In this document: positions 48,330 to 61,007 of the stretch, in pieces
Position numbering within the stretch: the stretch's first letter is position 1
Layout of the letters: each line of letters starts with the position of its first letter
Assembly: GCF_009730915.1 (NCBI RefSeq)
Contig: NC_052476.1
Coordinates: forward strand, 868,001 to 932,000
Source: Dioscorea cayenensis subsp. rotundata
Lineage: Eukaryota; Streptophyta; Magnoliopsida; Dioscoreales; Dioscoreaceae
Reading direction: 5' to 3'
DNA: 64,000 bases
The notes under the pieces: model-generated
The model's database searches: none
Seen by the model: only the letters and a program-made list of their open reading frames with translations
Told to the model about the DNA's origin: nothing
Made by a program: the position numbers and the translations under genes

Positions 48330-51300
48330 CTAATTTCTAACAGCAGCAATCAGTTGTTGCATGCAGGTAGCATATTGAACTGCTGTATGTTGTGGAGTGT
48401 AATAATCATGAAGACCGTAGTCAGTGAAATTTGAGTCGATGTGCAAAAAGTGGCCTGGTAACGACTTTTTCCAGACTGTTTCCTGCCATATCTCCACGAA
48501 TTCTTCCATGATTTGCCGGGATTTCTCTATGGATGAAAGAGGTAGGTATTCGACCTGCATACATACAAGAATTAAATTCAACAGTCTGGTAAGGAGTTCA
48601 TTTGTTAAGTAACAGGCAAATTGCACTTTGTCAATATAAGTAGAGGTGCTACAAAAATCATAAACAGAAAGATATATATCATTCCATGTGAGCCTGTGAC
48701 TCAGATTTTAACCTAACAATGATGTTGATCAAATCATAGTCTAGAATTAATTTGATCTAAATGGTTTAACAGAATGTGCAACAAGTGGAGTGAAAGGGTA
48801 TGGCATCACATGGCACTATATACAGTATAAGAGACCTAAAGTAATTCTATCAAACTATAATTTGCAATGCTCTCACCTTAACTTGGTACTAGTAGCATCC
48901 ATTGTTCAAATTATAATACTCTAACATCATGTTCCAGATAAAATCATATCATAAAAAAGAAACAACTGGACAAAGGATAGGTGCACCATATATCTCTATC
49001 TATGTTCCCAAAGCAAGCCAATTCCCAAGGTTGCTCTGTAGGCTTAAAAGAAGACAGATTGATTTAAAAAAAATAAAATCTTAGCATCCCAAAGCCAAAA
49101 TAAAGTTTTAAATTGGAGTTCCAACAAGCAGCACAATGTATTCAGAAAAGTCCCCAAGGCTTTGGTGCAAGAGTATCCCATATTCACGCTAATAGGTGAA
49201 TCCAATATGCCTTTGTGCTATGGATTCTCAGGTTGCAAATCTATCTAGAATCACGTGTTCAGGCATCGTGATTGTTTGTTTAATTAACTCCAGTACAAAG
49301 AATAGCAGTAGTGAGCTTCACAAGATACATGTGGATCTGCATGAGGAGATCTAGGCACAAGGATGAAGCATGTGTTTCAGAGGAAGGCATATTATGGATT
49401 CAGACAGTCTTATCAAGCATCTCCTTAAAATTCTTTTAAAAAAATACATGGGCGTAAACATAATAATAAAAAATCATCACATATTCTATGAAAACAAAGA
49501 ATAATCAGCTCAACCGTCATCACTGAAAATGAAAAATAGTCAGCATGCCCAATCAACTCCATTCACTATGTCTTAAGAGTGCAAGCTATTTTATAATTTT
49601 TTTTTTTTTGAAGAAATTATTAGAACTCATTGCAAAACTTGCCTTCTCCATCATCATGAACATGCAGCAAGAAAGGTCAAAACAAAAGCAATAATCAGCT
49701 AATGAGAAGTTCCTTTAAAGCTGAATATTCTTTGAGAAATAATTCATGTCTGAGAGAGAAGTCCATTAACATTGCTGGTATAAATTACTCATACTTAACT
49801 GGACTTTGGGAAGTTTGGTCAAGGAAAAACACATCAGTTACACATGTTACCGATACTCTCAACCAGGGAAAGATTCACCACATACCTCCATCATAATTCC
49901 CCTCAAACTCTCGGATTGAGATGGGACACATTTACCCACCCGTATTTGGAAGTCACCAAGTTGATATTGAAACCCCTGCAAGGATGCAAAGAACAAACTC
50001 ATGGAACTACCTCAGACATGAGAACGAAATCAAGAACTATGACATTCAAGCAGATAGCAGACAGCAAGAACAAGTGATAACTAACTAATCTCACTCTCCA
50101 TTCAATTTTTTCCAGTACATGACATGATTATGCATAGGTACATGATATGTTCATGCAAAAATCTGTGAAAGGTCTGAATCTTCGTTTTTAATAGCCTAAC
50201 AGCAAAAATAAACTATGCCACGCTAGAGATTGGTGTACAGATGGGTTATGTAGTAATACTCTTTTCGTACATATGAATGTGTGTTAATGTTTGACAAGAT
50301 TGACACAAGTGCATAAAACTCGAAACCATTTGCATAATGTTTAACTAAACTCCCCTGTATCAATGAAACAAGCATGGATACGGTGTCCCTCTTGTCACTT
50401 GGATGCTGGCAGGCCAGCTTTGGCTATGTATTAACATTGGCCTCCACACAAGGCATCTCATTATGCCTCCTACTTTCAGAAACTTATACGTCATAATGCT
50501 TGAAAGACTTTGCTAACATTAATTGCTGCTAGAATTCTACTCGAAGCCACTTCTAATTGCACGAGTCTAACTCTTACTTTTCATCTTGGCATAGTGATTG
50601 GTTAATAGTCTTTTGCAGATATGAAGATGCTCAAACTGCAATCTCTGTGGGGTACCAACCTCAACATCACCAATAAAAACACACTCAACTCGCATTCAGG
50701 AAGAAAGGACAATGGAGCATCTGCTAATCCTGGCCAATTGCCGCATATCTTCCTGTTCCAACCAATATAACCAACCTTGACAACTTCATGTTCATGAGAC
50801 AGAACACCATTTATTTAATGCAACATGGTTAATCGACTATGGTCACTACATAGAGAGAGACTACTTAATTGCCACAGTAGCAGAACACATAAAATCATCT
50901 ACATGATGCTAAACCAAAATGCCATTGAGCAAGTGAAACCTTAATTGCCAAAGGAGCCATTTTGCAAGTTAGAAATCAAAGAGCTAACTTTATCTAAGAA
51001 TTAACATTGGCCCAGATGGCCCTCCCCAAATTGAGGGAGCTCATCATGCCATCTAAGTTTCAGATACTTCCAACCCCTCAAAAACCCTAGTTTTGCTACC
51101 ATAGTTACCCACAAACCACTTCCAACTGAACCATTCTAAGATCTAATTAACCTTGAAAATCAAAAACCAATAAGCACTCGATCAATTAAAAACAAAAGAA
51201 CAAACCTCAAAGTTCAGGACGACGCGAGCCTTGTAGGATTGGAGCTTCTCCATAACAGCCTGGATCGAGGAGTCAGCCTCGAGGAGTATCCGATGCGCTC

Positions 51301-51621
51301 TGAGTATGAAATAATACTTCCCCGGGAGATCATGGAGCTGCACGCCGAGGAAATCCCTAGGGCTCTCGGAGGCGGAGACCCCATCACGGGCCATGGGACG
51401 GTAGAAGGTAAGCGTCGTTTTCCATCGGCCGGCGCGGGTTCCACCGATGGATTCAACGCAGGAGCAGGCCTCGGTGAGGATCTGGCTACTCAGCGTTGCC
51501 CCAGGGTTGGGCTGCCAGTGAAGCAACCTGCGATGGAGAAGAAGATGGTGATGAAGAGCTTGCCCACAAAGTGTTTGTGTTTTTGCTTCAATGAAATGAA
51601 AGCTTACCATTTGATCGGCAT
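48330..51621 (-). CDS. MED20: Mediator complex subunit 20
   Basis: Four exons on the minus strand: 51608-51621, 51206-51527, 49886-49975 and 48330-48554, giving 216 residues (Arabidopsis MED20 is about that length). MED20 sits in the Mediator head and links transcription factors to RNA polymerase II. The first exon is only 14 nt (ATG CCG ATC AAA TG) and joins exon 2 to give [20 protein letters not shown], the conserved start. Exon 2 continues with [34 protein letters not shown] and [16 protein letters not shown]. Exon 3 gives [15 protein letters not shown] and [10 protein letters not shown]. Exon 4 gives [25 protein letters not shown] and [19 protein letters not shown]. All splice borders are GT-AG with matching phase. 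Intron 3 is about 1.3 kb. A longer frame reading through intron 1 is not the real protein. Confidence 0.96.
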
Positions 51622-51679
51622 CGCGTGCGCGGAGCTGTGGCCGATGAGAGAATGCCTTCACTTGTTCTTCAGAGAGTGA

Positions 51680-51815
51680 GTAAAGTAATAATAAGTCCCT
51701 CGATATTTTTACAATTCATTAATTCTAAAGTAATAATAAGTCCCTCGATATTTTTATAATTCATTATTAGTAAAGTAATAATAATTCCCTCGATATTTTC
51801 GTAATTAATTATTAG
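51680..51815. repeat. three 45-bp tandem repeats in the MED20 promoter
   Basis: Units at about 51680-51725, 51726-51769 and 51770-51815 share 'taaagtaataata', 'tccctcgatattttt' and 'aattcatta'. They begin about 60 bp upstream of the MED20 ATG. Confidence 0.85.
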
Positions 51816-52820
51816 TCCCTCGGTGTTTATGGCCTTCTTAGATAGTTAATTAGTCAAGGTTTTAAGATTCATAAAAAATAGAGAAATAAAATAAAATGAA
51901 ATGTGTATATTTTTTTAGAAGTTTTAATTTAACATAATTTTTGAAATATTTGTTAGACCTCTACTTGGGAAAAAATATATAATATAATTTATTTTTTAAA
52001 AAAAAGGCAAACACAAAATGAAATTGAGAGTTGAGAGTTGAGAGTTGATTAACAGGGACTAAATAATAACTATGAAAATACAGGGATTATTATAGCTTCT
52101 AGATCTCTTTTACTCTTTTTTTCATTAAATCGATTGATTATTTTAATGTGTAATTTTAAAAAATATTAAAATTATATAAATCACCTCGTTATATGATAAA
52201 ATAAAATTGTATATTGTTCATGGTTTAAGAATAATTTAGGAATTTAAAAATATAAATAATGATTTTTTATGGGAAAACAACATAATCCCATTAAATTAAT
52301 TTCTCTATTTTAACTTATTTCCCATTTATATATATATATATATATATGAAAACAAAAAGTTGCTAAAAACTGAGCTTTAAAAAAAAAATTACATCCATAT
52401 AAACGACTCAAGCTCTTTTAATAAAAGCGGTAATTCTTCTCAATTGCTTTGAATATTTTTACCTACTTTTTACTCAATTAGAAACCAATGAATATAAAAG
52501 TCTCCTTTACATGTCATTTTGCCATCTTATCGACTTTATTCACTTGTCCCATAATCAGTCCCATTTTTCTACTTTCTCAATCGATGATTATTCACAACTA
52601 TTACTTTGATAAAGACCTTTTTACAATAGATGCTATTGAATCCGCAACTTATTTTTGATGTCGATGATTAAATACCTTTTTTTCATACTCCATTTCTATA
52701 GTTTTTATAACCCCGTGATTCTCATTTTTAAATATGACAAATTCTTTTGGAGTTCTCAAATACCGTATCTAGCAATAAAACTAGCAAGTGAATCTATTCC
52801 ATTTTTGGACAAACTCAAAT

Positions 52821-52844
52821 CCTAACCCTAACCCTAACCCTAAC
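52821..52844. repeat. short interstitial telomere-like repeat
   Basis: Four tandem CCTAAC hexamers, i.e. the TTAGGG-type unit on the other strand, rather than the TTTAGGG heptamer usual in plants. Confidence 0.8.
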
Positions 52845-53957
52845 ATCCCAATCCTAAAATATTTAGCATGAAAATCTATGTTTGGGTCCATTTTGATCAC
52901 TTTTTATTGGTATACACATATCTTTATTTTTCTTTTATGTACATTTTCTTATTGATAGCATTATAATTGTTTATATAAATAGTTTGATTTTTCATTATAA
53001 AAAACCTAACTTTCCACCATGTGGAAAAGACTTAACAAAGCGATGACTAGCTCAGCTCTATTATTATAGATAACTCTGGTGACTTTTTTTTTCAACTTTG
53101 GTACCTTTATTTATGTATTTATATTTTATTTCTATAAAATTATGATTTATTCATTTTTATTAAAAAAACCAATAAATATTATTTTATTTTACATACGTGC
53201 TTATATGGCAAAATTTAACCAGTTGGTTGGTTACATAATTAATGTTAGCGGCTTTCACTTTAACTTAGAAAATACATAAAATAATCATAAATCTTAGATC
53301 ATATACCAACTACCGATTGATAGACGTATTATTTTCAAAGATGAATTAAAAAAATTATAGTAAATGTAGGTAACATGTTTTCAATTGGGCAACGTGCATG
53401 CTCTAAAAATTATTTTATATTTGAAATAGACAAGTGAATATAATTATTAAGCTCAAATATTATATTGGTGTTGAGGTCTTATTAGAATAATTTAATTATT
53501 TAAATATATTATCTTCAACTCCATTCTTATATAAACTACATCGATCATCTCTTTTTAACATTAACAGTTTTTTACCTCACTAAAATATCATTTTGATCAC
53601 CTATAAAAACACAACAAGAGTTTCCATATCTCCATCAAAACAAAGTGTTAAAAAAGAAAGATGCCTAGTGTTTCACCCAACAAGATCAAATCCTACCAAA
53701 ATATATATATATATATATTTATATATACATTCAAGCTCATATGGTCCTTAGAAATGGTCACTTGTTCCAAAAATAAAAATAAAAGCATGTAAATAATTAA
53801 TTCTGCATTAAAAAAAATATGGTAAAATATTTATATAAAAAATTTGCAAACTCAACCCTAATTTACTCTCATGTTCATTCAAAGATATATAAATAAGGAA
53901 AGAGTTAACATGATCAATAGTTGAATTATCTATAGGTTATATCAAGTGAGGAAACCG

Positions 53958-54080
53958 GTTTTCTTCTATATATTAAGATGTTATTTTATATTTTTTTATA
54001 TTATATTATGTTAGTTTTTTTCTTCTATGTATATTAAGATGTTATTTTTATATTTTTATATTATATTATGTTAGTTTTTG
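53958..54080. repeat. tandem duplication of about 62 bp
   Basis: Two adjacent copies each hold 'tattaagatgttattt' and 'ttatattatattatgttagt'. AT-rich and non-coding. Confidence 0.8.
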
Positions 54081-54807
54081 AAATATATCATTATTTTATA
54101 TAGTTTTATCTTAGTATAGATAAATATTTTTTTAAATAGTTTTTGACAACGAAGAAGCTTTTAGGAAGAATTGATAATGAGAAGAAGGTTTATTGGATTT
54201 GGTAACAAGAAAAAGTAACTTCGAAATTAGAAAAATAAAATTAAAAAAATATATATCAATGAGAGTGTTTGTGGGTTTAAGTGAAAATCACCTTAATCAA
54301 GAATATCATCATTCATTCTTCATCAATGAAGATTAATGAAAATTTATGTGTTTTCAAAAGCAAATTAGATATTTATTATAAAATTTGGATTCATTTTTTT
54401 ATTATAAAATTATATATTTATTTTTTATATTTATGTGTTTAATCATGGAGGGAAAGAAAAAAGTTAATTTAATATGAGTCAATGGTTAGGCACCAATATT
54501 ACTGTTTTTTTTTTTTTTAAATAATTGTTATGGTCCAAGATCCATTGAGGTCATTTTGAGGGTTGTTGAAAGTGTTGTTAGTGCTAAACAAGATCTTTGT
54601 TTATTGGTCTTTTAAGAAACTAGATAATCATCATCATTATCAAAAGAAAGTTGGGTAAAAGCCCATTTTTAAAACTAAAGAAGCTTATCACATAATCCCA
54701 CTAATTAATTAGTAATACCAACATGAAACACACCCTAAAGTACCCACAAAATTAGTCTAAAGTTTGTTTCCATTGTTCACTATATCATATATATATATAG
54801 ATCACCA

Positions 54808-54852
<45 letters not shown>

Positions 54853-56306
54853 GAACACTGCAAGGCCTTCTTGTGATGTTTATTTATATAAATATAATTA
54901 TAAGATAAAAACCAGATTTACCATCTTATTTTAAAGATGACTATTTAACTGATTAAAATCTATTCAAAATTATAAAACTCATTTGATTCAGATGATTAGC
55001 GGCTATCAACTTGGATTTTTTGAGGATGAAAAAAAAAATGATTATGTAAAAGTATTATTTTTATAAGAATTTAAAGTACTTATGTAGACCCCAATAACTC
55101 AAATTAAGGACACTTAAGACATTAGTTTTGCACATGTCTCTTTTTGATTAATAAGAGATTTTAAAAAAAAAAATTATAGTTGACCATATAGACATGAAAT
55201 TTTAAAAAATATATATAACATAAAAAACTTTTAAATTTTAGATAATTGTGTTACTATTAAACAACTAAAGTAAAAAAAAAAAACATAATTACAAAACAAA
55301 AAATGTAGGACCTGGTCAAAGAAAAGAAAATTGCAAAAGAAAAAAAAATTCAAAAAGGAGTGGACAGTCTTTAACATCAGAAGTTGCCAAACAATATCCT
55401 CAAATCTTATAAAAATAGTGAAAAATAGGTCAGTCATTCAAACATTTATTTAAAAAAAAAAATTAGAAAACATAAAAATTTAATTGATTAGACAATATTG
55501 TTTATCCCACGGAGATACCATTAGAGGCTCTTTTCATTGGATCAAATAAAACAGAATCCACCTTGAAAACAGTAATCCCTGATTTCCCCCTTTTTTTTTT
55601 TTATAAAAGCAGATAAATATGAAAAGTAGAAGAATATAAATAACAATATTAGCGTAAGAAAAAATATTAAAACAAATAAAAATAAGTAGGACTGAAGATT
55701 GTATAATTCACTAGAAGTGGAAGAAAAAATCAAAACAAAAGTAAAAAATATCTGCTTAATTAAATTCAAAGTTGTGTATTATTCTAAAATTGAGTTTAAT
55801 AATGGTGATGTAATCCTTTGATTTAGTTTTGTAAAATCTTAGACCATAAATATTTGTCGATAATAACAAAAATTATAAAAAAATAAAAATATAACGTAAA
55901 CATATAAGATTCATAAAGTTTGACAAAATGTTTCTTTCGAAAAATAAAACGGTCATATTATTAAAAATATTATAATTTATAAAATTAACCCTGTTCCATT
56001 CCCTATTTAAAATTATTAGTGTTTACTTCAGAGCCATATACAACAGTATCTAAAAAATAAGAATTATACAATTAATTTTAATTAGAATCAAGATAAACAC
56101 AATGGTAATTAAATCTTAATTATTTAGTAGTCTTGCCCACATCTCTCTCTCTCTCTCTCTCTCTCTAGATCTCTAGATGCTACATATCCTATTAATTTGT
56201 AGCATAGCTTTGATATTATCCATCATATAAATTAAGATCTCCACAAATAATAAATTAGAATTTTTGGAAGAGGACAGGGCGAACCCACTAGAGACTCGGG
56301 GACGTA

Positions 56307-57202
56307 CGATGTTGTTTGACCCGGGACCGGCCCTACGGTTCAACCGGAAAAAGCCGGGAGCCGTGCATGTCTCGACCGGGTATCACGATGACCCGGGTAT
56401 TAAAAACCCGGTGTTAACCAGGTGACCTGGGCGGTTTAACCGGGAACCGATTGACCCGCGGCCGGGTCAATCAGATCGCAATGTTTAATTTTTACGATAT
56501 TTAATAATTTATGATTATTTTTCTCATTAAAACCACGAAAATCGTGTATATTTATTAATATTAATTTATAATTTATAATCAATAAATAGAATTACAATAT
56601 ATATATATATATACCAACAAAAATTAACATTTAAAAAAATAAAAATATGTTAATGTATTATGTAAATACTTTCTAAAAATTTAATTTATTAAGAAAAATA
56701 AAACAATAAATGAGTGTAATTTTATTATAAAAAAATATAAAATTAAAAGTATTCTAATTAAATAAAAAAATATAAGAAAAATTTAAAAACAAAAAAATAA
56801 AAACTCAATTGTGATATAAGAATTAGTGAATTAAATTTCTTATTTATCTTAATAAAATCAACCAATAAACAAATAAATAAATAAATAAATAATGCAGGAG
56901 AAGTTTGATAATTATATATTAATATATTAAATTTGTAAATATTTAAAAATGTAAAAAAATAAATTACCAAAATTAGAAAACTCTACGTATATAAAGGTCG
57001 TTTATCAATTTAAATATCAAATTTGAGCGAGGTTTTTATAATATAATTATGGATTTAATATTATATTTCTTATTATTAATTATTATAATATTTTTTTATA
57101 TTTAATTATTGACTCGGTTCAACCCGGTTCGACCGGTTGAACCCGATTGACCGACCCCACAGGGCCCATGGCGTCATTCACGGGCCGGGTCCGACAGCCC
57201 TA
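56307..57202. mobile_element. hAT-like non-autonomous element with GC-rich ends
   Basis: The 896-bp block is flanked by a perfect 8-bp direct repeat GGGACGTA (56299-56306 and 57203-57210). Its ends, CGATGTTGTTTGACCC and the reverse complement TAGGGCTGTCGGACCC, are partly alike (10 of 16). GC-rich subterminal 'gacccgg', 'aaccggg' and 'ggttcaaccgg' motifs surround an AT-rich core of about 600 bp. No transposase is encoded. Confidence 0.75.
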
Positions 57203-57210
57203 GGGACGTA

Positions 57211-57539
57211 TGCAGTCTCGATGGAATAAGTGGGAATGGAGCAGTGACTCACGTGAGTGCTAAAGCACTCATCTGCAATCACTATTTACTGACTTCGGGA
57301 AATATCTTTCCAGTTTAAAAAAATCAAACTCTCATCATTAGGTGAGAGCTCTATCAACAACCCGTGTACCAATATACCGGAAGTTTGTTGGCAAATAATA
57401 AATTAGACTTTGACAGCATCTAAAACAAGGTCAAGCAATGTTTACAGGAACAGTAAAAAAACTTTATAACCAAGAAAAAAAAAACAGAAATTTCAGACAA
57501 ATAATTGAAACTGGGTAGCAAACAAAGTATTCATGTTTG

Positions 57540-57541
<2 letters not shown>
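57211..57541. other. spacer upstream of the ELF4-like gene
   Basis: No gene. Presumed distal promoter. Confidence 0.45.
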
Positions 57542-57583
<42 letters not shown>

Positions 57584-57874
57584 AGTTTTAACCTTTAAAA
57601 CTTGTGTGGGGGACCATTGCTGACTGTCAAATCTTCTTATACTCACTTTCTTTCTCTTTCTCTCTCTAACAATAACAATAACAATAACAACAACAACAAC
57701 AAGAACACCACCAGATCTTCTTAGTTTATCTCTCTAAAAGGCTATATGTCTCTGCCCATGTTCCTTTCTTTCATGATTCGTTTATATCTCCAATTCCTTT
57801 GAAGCTTCTTCTGCTTCTCTTTCTAGTTTCCTCTGCTTCTCCTTTTTCCTTTTCATTTTCAAGGTAAGCACTCT

Positions 57875-57905
<31 letters not shown>

Positions 57906-58601
57906 GAGAGAGAGAAAAAAAAGTTTTCTTTTTTTTTAAAAAAAAAATTTCTGAAAAAACAAATTTCTTCAAAATTTGATCTTATATAGTACAAGATATT
58001 GATCATCTGATTTGTATAATCTATTATTAGTTTTTTTTTTCTGCAGCATTTCTTTGTGCTGATTTCCATCTTTCTCTGAGCTTCTGGTTTTCTTCTTTTC
58101 CCATTTAAAGCAACTCTTAAGTCTTCTGCAAAGCTTTTTCTTTTGTTGGTCTTTGTTTTTCTTGGTAAAGACCAGAACATAAATTTAAAAATAAAAAGGA
58201 ATAAAAGTGGTTTTTTTTTTCTCCTTTCTTTTGGTTGTTATCTGTAAATATGATAAAAATAAAAAATAAAAAATAAAAAAAAGTTCTTCTTTTGATCTTA
58301 GTTTTGGTTTTTGAGAAGCAAAAGAGTGGAAAAGAAGGTATCTTTGGTTTCTGATATGTTCCCTTGTGTGGAAAAGTGAACAATGGATTCCATAATTTCT
58401 CTTCAGTCTTTGTCTCTCTCTTGATGGGCAAACATTAGTTTATCTTAACTTTCTCTGAGCTTTTGCTGCAACTTTACACAATATACATTCATGTAAACAT
58501 TTGTATATTCTTTGCAGGAATGAGAAAACAAAGATCTCAAGTTCAATTCCATTTCATTCACTGAATTCTGATAAAACAATTGATGTTCATTGCTTTGATT
58601 G
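57542..58601 (+). promoter_or_regulatory. ELF4-like promoter and 5' UTR with a probable leader intron
   Basis: A (GA)n run at 57542-57577 and a CAA-rich tract at 57668-57705 mark the leader. A good donor 'caag|gtaagc' at 57864 and an acceptor 'ttctttgcag' ending at 58517 suggest a 5'-UTR intron of about 650 bp, with a (TA)n run inside. Another acceptor-like 'tttctgcag' occurs at about 58047. Confidence 0.6.
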
Positions 58602-58604
58602 ATG

Positions 58605-58949
58605 ATGGAAGGAGGAACCTTCTCAGGGTTTGGCAATGGCAGCCAAGTTGATAACAGAGTCATGCAGAGCTTCCAGAATAGTTTTGTTCAGGTTCAGAGT
58701 ATTTTAGATCAGAATAGACTGCTCATCAACGAGATCAATCAGAACCATGAGTCTCGAATTCCCGACAATCTTAATCGAAATGTTGGGCTGATCAGAGAGC
58801 TCAATAACAATATCCGGAGAGTTGTTAATCTTTATGCCGATCTTTCCAGCTCGTTTACCAAGTCCGTCGAAGCCTCGTCGGAGGGCGAATCCATCGCCAC
58901 CCGGAGATCTGATGGCAAGCATGGGCAGAAGAGAATTCGACCTGAGTAA
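58605..58949 (+). CDS. EARLY FLOWERING 4-like protein (DUF1313)
   Basis: Single coding exon of 114 codons, in the usual size range of the ELF4 family. The start is set at the second of two adjacent ATGs (58602, 58605), giving MEGGTFSGFGNG like other ELF4-L proteins. The conserved domain runs from about residue 20 to 85: SFVQVQSILDQNRLLINEIN, then NHESRIPDNL and NVGLIRELNNNIRRVV, which is strongly helical. The tail is Ser-rich and ends KRIRPE. ELF4 works in the circadian evening complex with ELF3 and LUX in the nucleus; ELF4-like members are less well understood. No sign of damage. Confidence 0.95.
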   Translation: MEGGTFSGFGNGSQVDNRVMQSFQNSFVQVQSILDQNRLLINEINQNHESRIPDNLNRNVGLIRELNNNIRRVVNLYADLSSSFTKSVEASSEGESIATRRSDGKHGQKRIRPE

Positions 58950-60973
58950 TCAATGGATCAAGATGTTGAGGTATAATAATAATGATACACATAGGTGACT
59001 CTTTTCTTAACTTGTTTTACCTGTTTTATTACTTTTAGCATTAGCATCAGGCTTATTTCTGTTGAAGTATTGGATGGATTGGAGGATTAACATTGTGAGA
59101 TGTCTTTGTCAATGAATCAATCATCAACGTGTTTAGTCTCTGTATTTTGTTCGCCAAATTGAATGAAAGTTTATGTAGCAATGTTTTCAGAAAAAACAAA
59201 TTAGACAGCAGAAAAGCTTGATTATTCATTACCTTAATTCCTTGGCAGAAGAAAGCAAACTTTTGATTGTCTGGTAATGTGTTTGAATTGAATGAATCCT
59301 ATCTGCCTGCCAATGTTCTCATCAGAAACTAAAAATAGATAGACAGCAGAAAAAAAGCTTCATTAGTTGTTACCTTTATTCTCAAACTGAGTGTTGATTG
59401 AATGAAATCTATCTGTGAATTTCCACAAATTTGTTTAATATCTGCAAATTGAAATCTATCTGTTAATGCTTTTAGAAAAATTAAACAGAATGATCAACTC
59501 CATAATTATTCTGAATCATTAACTGATGACAAGCACAGTAGTGTTAAAAGGTTAATTCTAATCAAAAGAAGAAAACCTTCATTTCTGCAAACTCTTGCCA
59601 AATTAGATGATCATAAAGAAAGAAAAGGTAGGAGAATCTCAGATTAGAGCAGGAGAAGCTTTTTGACTAGTATCCTGTTGTAGGGCAGAGGTCTATGGAC
59701 AAAGGAACAGTAAGGGGATCAAGGGAGTCTCAGACAAAGCACTAGAGTCCAATACACAGGTGATACCCAACAACTAGACAGAGTGCAGAAAGAGATAGAC
59801 CAGAGAGAGAGTGTGTGTGTGTGTATCAGTGTATGTGAGAGAGAAAAGCAGTGTTAATCTCTTTTGTTAAGGTTCTTTTGTTTTGTTGCACCTGAGGAGC
59901 CATGAATACCTTCATGAAAGAATCCTTCCAACTTGTGGACCATCCCCAGGCTGGTGCTGCCTTTGGGGTTGTTATTGTTTGCTGCTGGTGGCCTTCAACA
60001 AGAGACTAATTAGCTTGGAATGGATAGAGGACACTGGATTTTTTTGTGTGGTCAAAGAACTAGCTTCATTTGTGGCCATAGATCAGGAACTGTACAAAAG
60101 TTGGTTTTATAGATAGATGAAGTGGATATGAACAAAGAGGATAATACCAAATATGATCAGATTCAAAAGTAACCTAAAATCACCATCAAATACTAAGTGA
60201 TTTAGTGATCATAATGCATCATTATCTCTATTAAACAAGCCAAATAAAATCAGTTTTTTAAGGTAAACAAAAATTAGGTCAAAGCTCAGAAACTTTGCAA
60301 TATATGTATATTTTCAAGTGCAGTGTCCCAAACATTTAATAAGCAGTTAGCAGATGTGAGAGCCTTAGACAAGCATCAATTGCAAAATAATAGACAGTGA
60401 TTAGGTTATTGTATCACATGATTCACATCATTAGCTTTAATGAATTTGCTAATTGTTCTAATTAAGGATACCATATATATCCTTACTCATTAATTAGTAC
60501 AAATCCCAAACTTAACCCTAATAAAACTCCCTCATTAGCAGATCTCTAAAATATTGGAAATCATGCCCGTAAACATGGCATGCACTTTCCATACAGTACG
60601 GTAAACAGGTCGGGCCGGGCTTGGGCTCGGGCTCAGGCTCAGTGGTTTCATCCAACCAGACTCCCAGTAAACCAAAGCTTTCTTGGAGTTTTCCTTTTAT
60701 TTGTCCTTAATTCTCCATTAACTTTTAGGATGATTTGATGGGGTGAAATGAGATGCCTTTTGAGAGTGAAGGATGATTTGATGGGGCTTTGGCCTTTCGT
60801 GGTAGTTAGAATGAGAGCACTAAGAAGTAATTGAGAGGATGTCATGCTTTTCACAAGGACTATTCTTCTTACTTTGTTAATCTTAAGTACAAGTCCGGAA
60901 TCTCCATGAAAACAAGGCATCCATGAGATAAGATTTTAACACATCTATAATATTGCCAATAAGTCTACAGATG

Positions 60974-61007
<34 letters not shown>

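Larger units (their letters stand above)
51816..56298. other. AT-rich gene-poor region
   Basis: No gene recognised. Contains a short telomere-like run of CCTAAC hexamers (52821-52844), a tandem duplication of about 62 bp (about 53958-54080), (TA)n runs at 52325-52345, 53702-53718 and 54817-54848, and (CT)n at 56140-56166. Confidence 0.6.

Noticed and set aside
59883-60116. 77-codon Cys-rich plus-strand frame
   Set aside because: No family match by eye and no supporting gene structure; probably the ELF4-like 3' spacer.
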